A stretch of DNA of 48,530 bases from an uncultured Pelagibacteraceae bacterium (GCA_902546765.1 CACCLG010000008.1:1-48530); one strand, 5' to 3'; positions 21,157 through 30,098 are shown, numbered from the stretch's first letter. The notes: a model not told the origin generated them from the sequence alone. A program made the numbers and translations.

Positions 21157-22559
21157 TAATATTCGTACTTTCTTACATCATCCAAGTTTCCAGATATTGC
21201 AGCAGCAGCAGCCATACCTGGGCTAACTAAATGAGTTCTTCCACCTCTTCCTTGTCTTCCCTCAAAATTTCTATTTGAGGTCGAGGCACACCTTTCTTCA
21301 GGCTTAAGTTTATCAGCGTTCATAGCAAGGCACATGGAACAACCCGGCTCTCTCCACTCAAAACCAGATTGCTTAAAAATTTTATCTAAACCTTCTTGTT
21401 CTGCTTGTTCTTTTACTAACCCAGAGCCAGGCACAATTATAGCATTAACGTGTGACGCAATTTTTTTATCTTTTAAAATTTTAGCAGCATCTCTAAGGTC
21501 CTCTATTCTTCCATTTGTACAGCTGCCTATAAATACTTTATCAATTTTAATATCTTTAATATTAGTATTAGGTTTTAGACCCATATAATTTAAAGATCTT
21601 GTAATTGAGTTTTTTCTATCCTCATCACTTTCATTATCAGGATTAGGAACTTTACCATCTATTTCAACAACGTCTTGAGGTGATGTACCCCAAGTCACCA
21701 TTGGTTTTATTTCAGCACCATCCAATGTTATCTCTTTATCAAAGTAAGCATTCTTATCAGTTTTCAATTTGCTCCAATATTCAATGGCTTTGTCCCAACT
21801 TTCACCTTTCGGTGACATTGGTTTTCCCTTTAGATAATTAAAAATTTTTGTATCAGGTTCTATTAGGCCAGCTCTTGCCCCGCCCTCTATGGTCATGTTA
21901 CAAATAGTCATTCTTTGCTCAACACTTAAACTTGAAATTAAATTTCCTGCGTACTCAATTACATATCCTGTTCCACCTGCAGTCCCAATTTTGCCAATTA
22001 TTTGAAGAATTACATCTTTTGATGTTACACCTATAGGTAAACTACCATTCACATTTATTCTAAAATTTTTAGATTTTTTTTGAACTAGAGTTTGTGTTGC
22101 TAGAACATGTTCAACTTCAGAAGTCCCTATTCCAAACGCCAATGCACCAAATGCACCATGTGTAGCAGTATGGCTATCGCCACAAACAATTATGTTTCCG
22201 GGCTGGGTAAAACCTTGTTCAGGACCAATTATATGAACAATACCTTGTCTCTTATCATCCATTCCAAATAATTGAATACCAAATTCTTTACAATTTTTCT
22301 CAAGAGTTTCTACCTGAATTCTCGAATCCTCGTCTGCAATTCCTTTAGATCTATCTGTAGTTGGAACATTATGATCTGCAACCGCAAGTGTTAATCTAGG
22401 TTGTCTTACTTTCCTGTTTGTGTTTCTAAGACCCTCAAATGCTTGAGGACTGGTTACCTCATGAATTAGATGTCTATCAACAAACAGTAACGATGTACCA
22501 TCATCCTGTTCATGAACAAGATGCTCTTCCCAAATTTTATCGTAAATAGTTTGTGACAT
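21156..22559 (-). CDS. leuC: 3-isopropylmalate dehydratase large subunit
   Basis: LeuC is the aconitase-like subunit carrying the 4Fe-4S cluster. The 467 residues have [20 protein letters not shown] at the start, the [32 protein letters not shown] signature, the first cluster cysteine in [13 protein letters not shown] and the paired cysteines of [11 protein letters not shown]. The ending [20 protein letters not shown] is also diagnostic. It follows rplS by 11 bases, an arrangement shared with many alphaproteobacteria, where leuCDB lies downstream of rplS. Confidence 0.97.
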   Translation of the reverse strand: MSQTIYDKIWEEHLVHEQDDGTSLLFVDRHLIHEVTSPQAFEGLRNTNRKVRQPRLTLAVADHNVPTTDRSKGIADEDSRIQVETLEKNCKEFGIQLFGMDDKRQGIVHIIGPEQGFTQPGNIIVCGDSHTATHGAFGALAFGIGTSEVEHVLATQTLVQKKSKNFRINVNGSLPIGVTSKDVILQIIGKIGTAGGTGYVIEYAGNLISSLSVEQRMTICNMTIEGGARAGLIEPDTKIFNYLKGKPMSPKGESWDKAIEYWSKLKTDKNAYFDKEITLDGAEIKPMVTWGTSPQDVVEIDGKVPNPDNESDEDRKNSITRSLNYMGLKPNTNIKDIKIDKVFIGSCTNGRIEDLRDAAKILKDKKIASHVNAIIVPGSGLVKEQAEQEGLDKIFKQSGFEWREPGCSMCLAMNADKLKPEERCASTSNRNFEGRQGRGGRTHLVSPGMAAAAAISGNLDDVRKYEY

Positions 22560-22570
22560 TTAGAAAAATA

Positions 22571-23131
22571 TTATTTTTTCTCTGCGGGACTTTCTTGTTT
22601 TTGCTCCTCTTTTTTAATTTCTTCTTTTGGAGCTTCTGCCACTGCTTCTTTTTTAGCTGCATCAGAGCTTGCATCAGATTTTGGAACTTCTTTTAAATTC
22701 TCATCTGTTGATGGCAAAACATTTTCTTCAGTGACTTGTTGAATTTTTGTCTCTATATCAATTCCAATTTTCTTTTTAATCTTTTCAGCTATTCTTGCTG
22801 ATTTACCAGTTCTATCCCTTAGATAATAAAGTTTTGCTCTTCTTACCTTTCCAGATCTTACAACTTTAATTGTATCAACAATTGGACTGTACAATGCAAA
22901 TGTTCTCTCAACACCTTCACCAAATGAAATTTTTCTAACAGTAAATGATGAGTTTATATCTCTATTTTTTTTTGCAATACACACTCCTTCAAAAAACTGA
23001 ATTCTGTCTCTTTTACCTTCAGTAATTCTTACTCCAACCTTTACTATATCTCCTGGAAAAAAATCAGGATGTTTTCTCTCAGAAACAATTTTTTTTACAA
23101 TGGATTGATTAATTTCTTCAATATTTTTCAT
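22571..23131 (-). CDS. rplS: 50S ribosomal protein L19 with extended acidic/basic tail
   Basis: Residues 1-125 are a standard L19: [32 protein letters not shown], then [13 protein letters not shown] and [24 protein letters not shown]19 sits at the interface of the two ribosomal subunits. About 60 further residues form a low-complexity tail rich in Glu, Lys, Ala, Pro and Ser, with EAPKEE-type repeats. Typical bacterial L19 ends near 115-125 residues. The 30S protein S16 in the same operon has a similar tail. The gene lies one base after trmD. Confidence 0.96.
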   Translation of the reverse strand: MKNIEEINQSIVKKIVSERKHPDFFPGDIVKVGVRITEGKRDRIQFFEGVCIAKKNRDINSSFTVRKISFGEGVERTFALYSPIVDTIKVVRSGKVRRAKLYYLRDRTGKSARIAEKIKKKIGIDIETKIQQVTEENVLPSTDENLKEVPKSDASSDAAKKEAVAEAPKEEIKKEEQKQESPAEKK

Positions 23132-23132
23132 T

Positions 23133-23828
23133 TTAGTTCTTTTTAGTCTTCTTATATTTTTCCCACAAATCTGGTCTTCGGTCGCGTGTTATAGCCTCAG
23201 ATTGTGATAAACGCCAGTCTTTAATTTTGGCATGATCTCCTGATAATAACACTTCTGGCACACCTTTTTGCTCAAAAATTTGAGGTTTAGTATATTGGGG
23301 ATATTCCAAAAGACCATTTTCGAAACTTTCATTTTTAGATGAGTTCATATTGCCTAATACGCCTGGAACAAATCTTAAAATCGCATCAAGAACTACAAAT
23401 ACAGCTGTTTCACCTCCAGATAAAATAAAGTCTCCAATACTTATTTCCTCTATATTTCTGCTTTCAATTATCCTTTGATCAATACCTTCAAAATGACCAC
23501 ATATAAAATTAATAGATTCAAATTCGGAAAATCTTTTTGCACAATTATGATCAAAAACTTTTCCTTTTGGGCTTAGGTAAATTATTTTTTCATTCTGTGG
23601 TAAATTTTTATCTAATGATCTTGCTAATACATCTGCTTTCATTATCATACCATCGCCACCACCGTACGGTGTATCATCAACTGTCTTGTGCTTATCCTCA
23701 GCATAATTTCTAATATCCACAATTTCTAAACTCCAAATCTTTTCCTTCATAGCTTTGCCAAATAAACCTTTTTCTAAGTAGCCTGGAAAATAGTCTGGAT
23801 ACAAAGTGAATACTCGAGACTTAAACAT
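23133..23828 (-). CDS. trmD: tRNA (guanine-N1)-methyltransferase
   Basis: TrmD methylates G37 of tRNAs next to the anticodon, using S-adenosylmethionine, and so prevents frameshifting. The 231 residues carry the knotted SPOUT motifs: [14 protein letters not shown] near 51-64, YLSPKG, the SAM-binding loop [11 protein letters not shown], and [30 protein letters not shown]. The C-terminal PQYTKPQ and DGDHAKI-like [15 protein letters not shown] are typical. It starts directly after rpsP; the rimM gene commonly found between the two is absent. Confidence 0.97.
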   Translation of the reverse strand: MFKSRVFTLYPDYFPGYLEKGLFGKAMKEKIWSLEIVDIRNYAEDKHKTVDDTPYGGGDGMIMKADVLARSLDKNLPQNEKIIYLSPKGKVFDHNCAKRFSEFESINFICGHFEGIDQRIIESRNIEEISIGDFILSGGETAVFVVLDAILRFVPGVLGNMNSSKNESFENGLLEYPQYTKPQIFEQKGVPEVLLSGDHAKIKDWRLSQSEAITRDRRPDLWEKYKKTKKN

Positions 23829-24299
23829 TTATTTTTTTTCTTCTCCCTTTGGAACTTCTGGAGCAGCTTCAGCCTTAGGAGCTTCTTTGGGATCTTCATT
23901 TTTTTGTGTTTCGCTCGTAGCATCTTTTTTAGGTGCTTCTGCATTATTATCTAATTTTGTCTCAGTTTTTGCTTCTGCTCCTTCGCCATCTTTTTTGTTT
24001 CGTTCTTTTTTAGGAACTGCTTTAATAGGGTTATTTCCATTAGCTGGCATTTTGATTATCTGGTTCTCACCAAGTATTCTAGCAACTCTAGTTGTTGGTT
24101 GCGCTCCTTGACTTAACCAATATTTAATTCTCTCTTGGTCTAGTCCTACTCTTTCTTTTTTTTCCTTTGGAAGTAACGGATTAAAGAAACCTAACTTTTC
24201 AATAAATCTTCCATCTCTTGGAAATCTACTGTCAGCAACAACAATTTTATAAACAGGTCTTTTTTTCGTACCACCCATTGATAATCTCATTTTTAACAT
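23829..24299 (-). CDS. rpsP: 30S ribosomal protein S16 with extended charged tail
   Basis: Residues 1-95 are S16: [40 protein letters not shown] and [14 protein letters not shown]. The remaining 60 or so residues are a tail of Lys, Glu, Ala, Pro and Asn. S16 usually stops near 80-95 residues, but such tails are known in some alphaproteobacteria. The start is supported by AGGAG four bases upstream of the ATG at 24299 and by the family start MLKxRL. It follows ffh by 14 bases and abuts trmD. Confidence 0.96.
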   Translation of the reverse strand: MLKMRLSMGGTKKRPVYKIVVADSRFPRDGRFIEKLGFFNPLLPKEKKERVGLDQERIKYWLSQGAQPTTRVARILGENQIIKMPANGNNPIKAVPKKERNKKDGEGAEAKTETKLDNNAEAPKKDATSETQKNEDPKEAPKAEAAPEVPKGEEKK

Positions 24300-24313
24300 T
24301 TTTTCTCCTTTTT

Positions 24314-25672
24314 TTATTTAAGTTGATTAAAAAGTTCTGGTGGTATTCCTTTGTCCACCATTCCTTTCATATTTCCTTTAGACATCTTTTTCATCATCTC
24401 AGACATCATTTTAAATTGTTTTAACAATTTATTGATAGTGGCAATGTCAGTACCAGAGCCATTAGCAATTCTTTTCTTTCTGGATCCGTCAATTATCTTT
24501 GGATTTTCTCTTTCTTTTTTAGTCATAGATAAAATTACAGCTTCATTTTGGGTAATTATTTTCTCGTCTACGCCTGCTTCATCCATTTGGGATTTAATTT
24601 TTGAAACACCTGGCAGAAAAGACATGATACCCTCGATACCACCCATTTTCTTCATTTGTCGTAATTGTGATAAATAGTCTCCTAAGGAAAATTGACCTTT
24701 TTTTAATTTTTCTTCAGTTTTTTTTAAATTTTCTTGATCTATATCTTCAGCAGCTTTTTCAACAAGAGAAACGATATCTCCCATTCCTAAAATTCTATTT
24801 GCTATTCTATCAGGATAAAAAATTTCAAAATCATCTATTTTCTCTCCAATTCCCAAAAATTTTATAGGAACATCTGCAACGTACTTCATACTTAATGCTG
24901 CACCACCTCTTCCGTCACCATCTGATCTGGTAAGAACTATACCTGTTAAATTTACAGTATTTTTAAATTCTTTAGCCACATTTGCAGCAACTTGACCTGT
25001 TAAAGAATCTGCAACTAATATAGTTTCTGAAGGATTTATAATTCCCTCTATTTGTTTAATTTCACTCATCATTTGAAGATCTATTTGAGTTCTTCCTGCT
25101 GTATCAAAAAGGATTACCTCGGAGCCGTTCAGATTTGCTGCACTTAAAGCTCGTCTGCAAATATCTGCAGGTAATTGACCTTCAATAACAGGTAAAGTAA
25201 TTATGTTATTTTGTTCTCCAAGTAATTTTAATTGTTCTTGTGCAGCTGGCCGGTGCACATCAAGACTAACCATCATTACTTTTTTTTTATTATTTTTTTC
25301 TAGAAATTTAGCCAGCTTTGCAGTGGTGGTAGTTTTTCCTGATCCTTGTAACCCCACCAACATAATAGGAACGGGTGGAACAGCATTAAGTAGAATATCT
25401 GAATTTTTATCACCTAAGAATGATACAAGTTCATCATAAACAATTTTAACAACCATTTGTCCAGGTGATGTTGATCTTACTATTTCTTTGCCTAGAGCTT
25501 TTGGTTTAACTCTGTTTATGAATTCTTTTACAACGTCTAGAGATACATCAGCCTCTAATAAAGCAAGACGAATAGCACGCAATCCTTCATCCACTTGTTT
25601 TTCATCAAGGGAAGGCGCTTTTTTTAAAGAGGAAAAAATTTCCTCAAATTTATTTGTTAAATTTTCAAACAT
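24314..25672 (-). CDS. ffh: Signal recognition particle protein Ffh
   Basis: Ffh is the GTPase that, with SRP RNA, carries ribosomes making membrane proteins to FtsY. I place the start at the ATG at 25672, giving [13 protein letters not shown], the common Ffh start, and 452 residues. An upstream in-frame GTG at 25696 would add eight unconserved residues and run into the structured leader. Domains: N domain 1-95; G domain with [14 protein letters not shown] at 107-120, [25 protein letters not shown]; and a methionine-rich M domain at the end ([17 protein letters not shown]). It heads the ffh-rpsP-trmD-rplS-leuCDB run. Confidence 0.97.
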   Translation of the reverse strand: MFENLTNKFEEIFSSLKKAPSLDEKQVDEGLRAIRLALLEADVSLDVVKEFINRVKPKALGKEIVRSTSPGQMVVKIVYDELVSFLGDKNSDILLNAVPPVPIMLVGLQGSGKTTTTAKLAKFLEKNNKKKVMMVSLDVHRPAAQEQLKLLGEQNNIITLPVIEGQLPADICRRALSAANLNGSEVILFDTAGRTQIDLQMMSEIKQIEGIINPSETILVADSLTGQVAANVAKEFKNTVNLTGIVLTRSDGDGRGGAALSMKYVADVPIKFLGIGEKIDDFEIFYPDRIANRILGMGDIVSLVEKAAEDIDQENLKKTEEKLKKGQFSLGDYLSQLRQMKKMGGIEGIMSFLPGVSKIKSQMDEAGVDEKIITQNEAVILSMTKKERENPKIIDGSRKKRIANGSGTDIATINKLLKQFKMMSEMMKKMSKGNMKGMVDKGIPPELFNQLK

Positions 25673-25784
25673 AATTTTACACAGCAGGCATCGCACCAGT
25701 GGGCGAACCCTCGCTGACTGGTGTCGATCTCTTTGTTACCAAAGACACCGCAAATTGCTTTATTTTGCGGAAACAGTGGTAAAC
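25673..25784 (-). ncRNA. Candidate structured 5' leader RNA of ffh, class unknown
   Basis: About 100 bases (25681-25780) are 51% G+C by hand count, far above the AT-rich surroundings, and hold nested inverted repeats. Read on the minus strand there are three. P1 is CCGCAAA paired with TTTGCGG around a 9-base loop. P2 is TCTTTG-GTAA-CAAAGA with a GNRA loop, extendable by GGTGTC (25744-25749) with GACACC (25720-25725). P3 (25694-25723) is CACCAGT with ACTGGTG, capped by GGG-TTCG-CCC and extendable by ATCG with CGAT. Extended P2 and P3 share bases 25720-25723, so they exclude each other. I could not match it to a known RNA family. The ffh ATG follows about 20 bases after P3. Confidence 0.55.
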
Positions 25785-25790
25785 TATAAT
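25763..25790 (+). promoter_or_regulatory. Probable promoter of dapF-ftsY
   Basis: A consensus TATAAT lies at 25785-25790 with TTTTGC 16 bases upstream. It would start transcription near 25797 and leave a short leader before the dapF ATG at 25832. The -10 box overlaps a minus-strand TATTAT (25787-25792) that could serve ffh, so the two promoters would compete face to face. Confidence 0.5.
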
Positions 25791-25815
25791 AGAGGTTCAA
25801 AAAGTCAATAAATAA
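25787..25815 (-). promoter_or_regulatory. Possible promoter of the ffh run
   Basis: On the minus strand TATTAT (25787-25792) is preceded, 17 bases away, by a weak -35 (TTATTT). The start would fall near 25779, right at the beginning of the structured block, so the transcript would open with P1. The -10 is shared with the opposite-facing dapF promoter. Confidence 0.4.
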
Positions 25816-25831
25816 GTTAAGTATTTAATCT

Positions 25832-26656
25832 ATGGAATTTGATGCTTTTAGAATGGACGGTTTGGGTAATGATTTTGTCATTATTGATCAAAGAAAAAGA
25901 TCAGTAAGTCTTACCAAGGATCAAATTATAAAAATTTGTGATCGTAATTTTTTAGGATGTGATCAATTAATTTTTATACAAAATAGCACTATATCAAATG
26001 CTTCAATGCAATTTTATAATTCAGATGGGAGTACATCAGGAGCATGTGGTAATGGAACAAGATGTGTTGCATATTTGATTTCAGAAGAGGAGAAAAATAA
26101 AAACGTAAGTCTAAATGTTGATAATCAAATACTTAATTCTAAAATTTTAGATAGTAAACAGGTTGAAACAATAATTGGAAAACCTAAACTGAATTGGAAG
26201 GATATCCCGCTTAATAGAGAATTGAATACAAGAAATTTAGAATTGACCATTTCAGATGTAGACAATAATCAAATTACTGGAGGTGTAGGTATCAATGTTG
26301 GTAATCCCCATGTAATTTTTTTTGTAAATGATGTTGAGTTATTTGACTTAAAAAAAATTGGTCCACAGATAGAGAATAATGAAATATTTCCAGAAAAATG
26401 TAATGTTACATTGGCTCAGAAAATAAATAACGAACATATTAAAATAAAAGTTTGGGAGAGGGGTGCTGGACTAACAAAAGCTTGCGGTACAGCTGCATGT
26501 GCAACAGCTGTTGCTGCTAACATTGATGAATTGGAAAATACAGTCACTGAAATAGAATTTAAACTGGGAAGATTACAAATAAAAATTGATCAAGATAAGT
26601 TTATACATATGAAAGGTCCTGTTTCGGAAATACAAAAAATAACAATTAAAATTTAA
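25832..26656 (+). CDS. dapF: Diaminopimelate epimerase
   Basis: DapF interconverts LL- and meso-diaminopimelate for lysine and peptidoglycan synthesis without a cofactor. The 274 residues have FRMDGLGNDFVIID at 6-19, the first catalytic cysteine C72 in SGACGNGTRC, GVGINVGNPHVIFFV, and the second cysteine C218 in GLTKACGTAACAT. Both active-site cysteines are therefore present. Its stop overlaps the ftsY start by one base (TAATG). In relatives a methylthiotransferase gene often lies between dapF and ftsY; it is absent here. Confidence 0.97.
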   Translation: MEFDAFRMDGLGNDFVIIDQRKRSVSLTKDQIIKICDRNFLGCDQLIFIQNSTISNASMQFYNSDGSTSGACGNGTRCVAYLISEEEKNKNVSLNVDNQILNSKILDSKQVETIIGKPKLNWKDIPLNRELNTRNLELTISDVDNNQITGGVGINVGNPHVIFFVNDVELFDLKKIGPQIENNEIFPEKCNVTLAQKINNEHIKIKVWERGAGLTKACGTAACATAVAANIDELENTVTEIEFKLGRLQIKIDQDKFIHMKGPVSEIQKITIKI

Positions 26657-27573
26657 TGGGAATTTTTGAAAAATTTAAAATCGGATTTAAAAAAAGTGCC
26701 GATAATATTGCTTCTGGTCTAAAAGAAATAATAATTAAAAAAGAAATAGATGACAAAACATTAGATGAAATTGAGGAATTCTTAATTAGCTCAGATGTGG
26801 GAATTGATGCTTCTTCAGAAATAAAAGAAATAATAGCACAAAAAAAAATTGATCCAAAAAATAATGCCGTAAGTGAGGTTAATAAAATACTTGAAGAATA
26901 TATTATCAATCTTATGGAACCACTCGAAAAAAAAAACTTTTTTGAAAAAAAAGAGAATTTGAATATTATTTTAATTTCAGGTGTTAATGGTGTAGGCAAA
27001 ACCACAACGATTGGGAAAATTGGAAAAATTTTTATTGAAAATCATAATAAAGTTATATTTTCTGCATGTGATACTTTTAGAGCTGCAGCAATTGAACAGC
27101 TTGAGGAGTGGTCAAATCGAGTTGGGGCTACGATTATAAAATCAAATGCTGGTTCTGATCCAGCCTCAGTTGCATTTAAAGCTGTTGAATATGCTAAGCA
27201 AAACAATATCAATCAAGTTTTGATAGATACTGCAGGAAGACTACAGAATAAAAAAAATCTTATGGAAGAGTTTAAGAAAATAGGAAATGTAGTAAAAAAA
27301 AGTTCTGAGGGCGCACCCCACGAGGTAATACTTGTTTTGGACGCAACATCAGGTCAAAATATTATTAATCAATTAGAGGAATTTAATAAAATTATTCCAG
27401 TTTCAGGATTAATAATGACAAAATTAGATGGTACCGCAAAAGGAGGAATTCTAATTGCACTCTCAAAAAAATATAAAATACCAATTGTCGGACTTGGTTT
27501 AGGTGAAAAAGAAGATGATTTGCAAGTTTTTAACGCAAAACAATTCGCGAGTGCATTTACTCAAAAGATGTAA
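26656..27573 (+). CDS. ftsY: Signal recognition particle receptor FtsY
   Basis: FtsY is the membrane-associated GTPase that receives the SRP-ribosome complex. The 305 residues make up only the N and G domains; the long acidic A domain of E. coli FtsY is absent, as in many alphaproteobacteria. Motifs: GVNGVGKTTTIGKIG at 109-123, DTFRAAAIEQLEEW, DTAGRLQNKKNLMEE, TKLDGTAKGG and GLGEKEDDLQVF near the C-terminus. The N-terminal KFKIGFKKSADNI may be the membrane-targeting amphipathic helix. The last 17 bases overlap the convergent gene on the minus strand. Confidence 0.96.
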   Translation: MGIFEKFKIGFKKSADNIASGLKEIIIKKEIDDKTLDEIEEFLISSDVGIDASSEIKEIIAQKKIDPKNNAVSEVNKILEEYIINLMEPLEKKNFFEKKENLNIILISGVNGVGKTTTIGKIGKIFIENHNKVIFSACDTFRAAAIEQLEEWSNRVGATIIKSNAGSDPASVAFKAVEYAKQNNINQVLIDTAGRLQNKKNLMEEFKKIGNVVKKSSEGAPHEVILVLDATSGQNIINQLEEFNKIIPVSGLIMTKLDGTAKGGILIALSKKYKIPIVGLGLGEKEDDLQVFNAKQFASAFTQKM

Positions 27574-28111
27574 TTAAGTTTTTTGAAATCAGTGGCTTGT
27601 AGATATTACATTCAAAGTTTGTTTTCAAATCTCTATAACCACAGTTTTTTGCAAAACTTGAAACAATAAATTCCAATTTTCCATTTAATTTTGTAATAGA
27701 CAAATGTTTGTTTGAAATACTGAACTTAAGATTTTTTAAAAAATTTTTTGTTGCACTTACTAATATCAATGTATCATTATCATTTAACAGATAATATGCA
27801 AAGTCCTCGGGAAACATTGGATATTCGAAGTTGTTTGTGATCTTTTTTACTCTTTTTGGAAACCATTCATAAGAGATAAGAGGATAATCTTTCTTAGTCT
27901 TATGGTCATATATATAAAGGTCTTGGGGATAATCATTGAGATAATTTCTATACTCTCCTTTTGCAATTATAGCCTTTTCTCTAGTCTTAAAATAAAGAGT
28001 GAATTTTTTGTCATAAGACTCCATCAGACCAATATGAAAATATTTATTTATTTTTTCTGCATAAGCATTATTAAAAAAAACAAAAAATAAAAAAATTATA
28101 ATTTTTTTCAT
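27557..28111 (-). CDS. Secreted protein of unknown function
   Basis: I do not recognise this 184-residue protein. It begins with a clear signal peptide (MKKIIIFLFFVFFNNAYA, likely cut after Ala18), so it should be exported to the periplasm or outer membrane. The mature part is rich in Lys, Tyr, Phe and Asn and has two cysteines (near 157 and 168) that could form a disulfide. No repeats or membrane helices are visible after the signal. It lies 48 bases downstream of the alpha/beta hydrolase, and its 3' end overlaps the convergent ftsY by 17 bases. AT-rich codon use like its neighbours argues that it is a real gene. Confidence 0.8.
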   Translation of the reverse strand: MKKIIIFLFFVFFNNAYAEKINKYFHIGLMESYDKKFTLYFKTREKAIIAKGEYRNYLNDYPQDLYIYDHKTKKDYPLISYEWFPKRVKKITNNFEYPMFPEDFAYYLLNDNDTLILVSATKNFLKNLKFSISNKHLSITKLNGKLEFIVSSFAKNCGYRDLKTNFECNIYKPLISKNLITSFE

Positions 28112-28159
28112 TATAATTTTTAACTAAAGAAAAAGATAATGCTTTGGTTAAATTGTGTT

Positions 28160-28972
28160 CTAATTTAAGCTGGAAATAAATTTTTTAATTGTGTTTATTA
28201 AATTTTCATTAAAATTCATCATATGATCGTCATTATCACTGAAAAAATTGTATTTAACACCATCAAATTTTTCGTACATTTCTTCACCCATACTAAAAGG
28301 AACAATTTTATCCTCTCTTCCGTGCATTATTAGAACAGGCGAGTTTATTTTTGATATTTTTTCAATTGACTTATATTTGTCCTTTAAAATTAATTTAGCT
28401 GGCAAATATGGGTAATATTTTTTAGCTAGGATTTCCATTGAGGTAAATGGTGACTCTAATATTAAACCAGAAAAACTATTAGAGCTTGCAAGATCTACAG
28501 CAATTGCTGTTCCAAGAGATTCTCCATATAATATAATTGAATCGTCTTCTACGCCGTTTGAATTAAGCCATTTCTTCACAGCCTTTGCGTCTTCATAAAG
28601 TCCTTGCTCAGTTGGTTTGCCCTTATTTCCACTGAAACCTCTGTAAGCAAATATTAAATAATTAGTGTCTAACTTAGATAATTCATTAAGTTTATAAATT
28701 CTATTATCTATTTTTCCTGCATTTCCGTGAAAAAAAAGAATAGTTTTAAAGTTTTTATTTTTCACAAATCTCCAAGCTACAAGTTCATTTTCGGACTGAA
28801 TATATACTTTTTCTATTTTATGATTAAGCGGTCCTTCATCTAAGTAATTATTTTCACCTGGATGGTAGAGCAGTTTCCTTTGATAAATATAAACAACAAG
28901 TGAAACACCCAAATAAATTATAAAAATGTAAAATAATATTTTAAAAAAAAACATTTTTTTAATTTTGTTCAT
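28160..28972 (-). CDS. Membrane-anchored alpha/beta hydrolase (BEM46-like)
   Basis: The 270 residues start with one hydrophobic segment (about 8-28), probably an N-terminal anchor, followed by a serine-hydrolase fold. Seen: the oxyanion region FFHGNAGKIDNR, RGFSGNKGKPTEQGLYEDA, the nucleophile elbow GESLGT with Ser152, the acid in MHGREDKIVPF (Asp near 221), and His250 in DNDDHMMNF. All triad members are present. This layout resembles the BEM46/YfhR family, whose substrates are mostly unknown. It overlaps the end of the exporter gene upstream by four bases. Confidence 0.88.
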   Translation of the reverse strand: MNKIKKMFFFKILFYIFIIYLGVSLVVYIYQRKLLYHPGENNYLDEGPLNHKIEKVYIQSENELVAWRFVKNKNFKTILFFHGNAGKIDNRIYKLNELSKLDTNYLIFAYRGFSGNKGKPTEQGLYEDAKAVKKWLNSNGVEDDSIILYGESLGTAIAVDLASSNSFSGLILESPFTSMEILAKKYYPYLPAKLILKDKYKSIEKISKINSPVLIMHGREDKIVPFSMGEEMYEKFDGVKYNFFSDNDDHMMNFNENLINTIKKFISSLN

Positions 28973-29862
28973 TTTAAAATTTTTTTTTGAACTAAATAAA
29001 TTCCTAAAAATACAAATAAAGTACTATATATATGATATATCTCTACTACTTCATCAAAAAATACTAATCCATAAAATGCTCCGTAAGTTGTATATAAATA
29101 TAAAACTGAACCGGTAATTGAAGCACCTAATTTTGATTGAACAAAATTATACAGTAAAAAAGCTATTATACTTGGAGATATTGCGGCAAACATAACCCAA
29201 CTAAAAAAATCAATATTAAAAGTTGTTTCAGAATAAAATGAATTCTCAATGATATAGAAAGGTAGAAGACTTAATGCGCCAAATAAAGCAATTAAATTAA
29301 ATCTTAATAATATATTAAGGTTTGATTTTTTATAAAATAAAAAAATAGAGTATATTGCCCATCCTATAGATGCTCCCAACATCCAGAAATCACCTAAATT
29401 AAATTTTATATTTAATAAGTTTAATATATTTCCCTTTGCAATAACTGTTAAAACACCAAATAAACATAAAAAAGTTCCACAAACTCTAAAAATATTTATT
29501 TTTTCATTAAAAATTATGACTGAGATTATGATAATAAAAATAGGGGATGATGAGTAAATTATCCCCATGTTCACCACTGTTGTTGTTTTTCCAGCTAAAA
29601 AGGGGAAAGCTCCACACACTCCACAACTTAAAGTTCCTAAAATAAATAAATTTAAAAATTCTTTTTTTATATATTTTAAATTTGAAGAAATGAATTTAAT
29701 TGTAAAAGGAAGTAGTAATAAAAAACAAAAAATCCATCTCCAAAAAGCTAAGGAAATCGGTGGTACAATATTTACCGCTCCTCTGGCAATTATTAAATTG
29801 CTTGCCATAAAAATTGGTTGAATAAAAAGCAATAGATAAGGAAAAAGATTTTGTTTGTTCAT
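28969..29862 (-). CDS. EamA/DMT-family membrane transporter
   Basis: The 297 residues are strongly hydrophobic with about ten membrane helices arranged as two repeats of five, as in EamA-domain drug/metabolite transporters. ANLIIARGAVNIVPPISLAFWRW in the first repeat and GASITGSVLYLYTTYGAFYGLVFFDE in the second are typical. Many members export amino acids or metabolites, but the sequence gives no substrate. It follows the 58-residue membrane protein by 57 bases and overlaps the hydrolase downstream, so it belongs to the transcript that starts with the TRAP genes or to a sub-operon of it. Confidence 0.9.
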   Translation of the reverse strand: MNKQNLFPYLLLFIQPIFMASNLIIARGAVNIVPPISLAFWRWIFCFLLLLPFTIKFISSNLKYIKKEFLNLFILGTLSCGVCGAFPFLAGKTTTVVNMGIIYSSSPIFIIIISVIIFNEKINIFRVCGTFLCLFGVLTVIAKGNILNLLNIKFNLGDFWMLGASIGWAIYSIFLFYKKSNLNILLRFNLIALFGALSLLPFYIIENSFYSETTFNIDFFSWVMFAAISPSIIAFLLYNFVQSKLGASITGSVLYLYTTYGAFYGLVFFDEVVEIYHIYSTLFVFLGIYLVQKKILK

Positions 29863-29919
29863 CTGTATTTCTTATAGTTTAATTTTTATTTTTAAGAAGA
29901 TATGTTTAGATTGAAAGAT

Positions 29920-30096
29920 TTATTGCTTGTCAAAAAAAGCTTCGTAAATCATCATTATAATTGCTGCACCCATAAAGATATATACAGGTAATACGTCTAA
30001 AAAAGTTATCATCATAGATCTAGTAAGAGTAGTAGCTAAGCCAACTAAAAAGAATAGAGCAAACGAAATTCCAATAGCTGTTGTTAATTTATTCAT
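29920..30096 (-). CDS. Small two-helix membrane protein (58 residues)
   Basis: A short frame starts with ATG at 30096, only two bases after the amidase stop, and ends with TAA at 29920. The product begins MNKLTTAIGISFALFFLVG and ends IMMIYEAFFDKQ. Two hydrophobic stretches (about 7-24 and 34-52), separated by TLTRSMMITF, suggest two membrane helices. Start, stop, close spacing to the amidase and helix-friendly composition support a real gene. I do not recognise the family. It may assist the TRAP transporter or the exporter downstream, but that is only context. Confidence 0.65.
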   Translation of the reverse strand: MNKLTTAIGISFALFFLVGLATTLTRSMMITFLDVLPVYIFMGAAIIMMIYEAFFDKQ

Positions 30097-30098
30097 AT

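Noticed and set aside
25673-25696. Ffh start at the upstream GTG (25696)
   Set aside because: It adds eight unconserved residues and lies in the structured leader; MFENLTNKF from the ATG at 25672 is the family start.
25673-25784. 4.5S/SRP RNA gene next to ffh
   Set aside because: The location and size are tempting, but the conserved GGUCAGG...GGAAG...AGCAGCC core is absent on both strands, and the block folds into several hairpins instead of one long rod.
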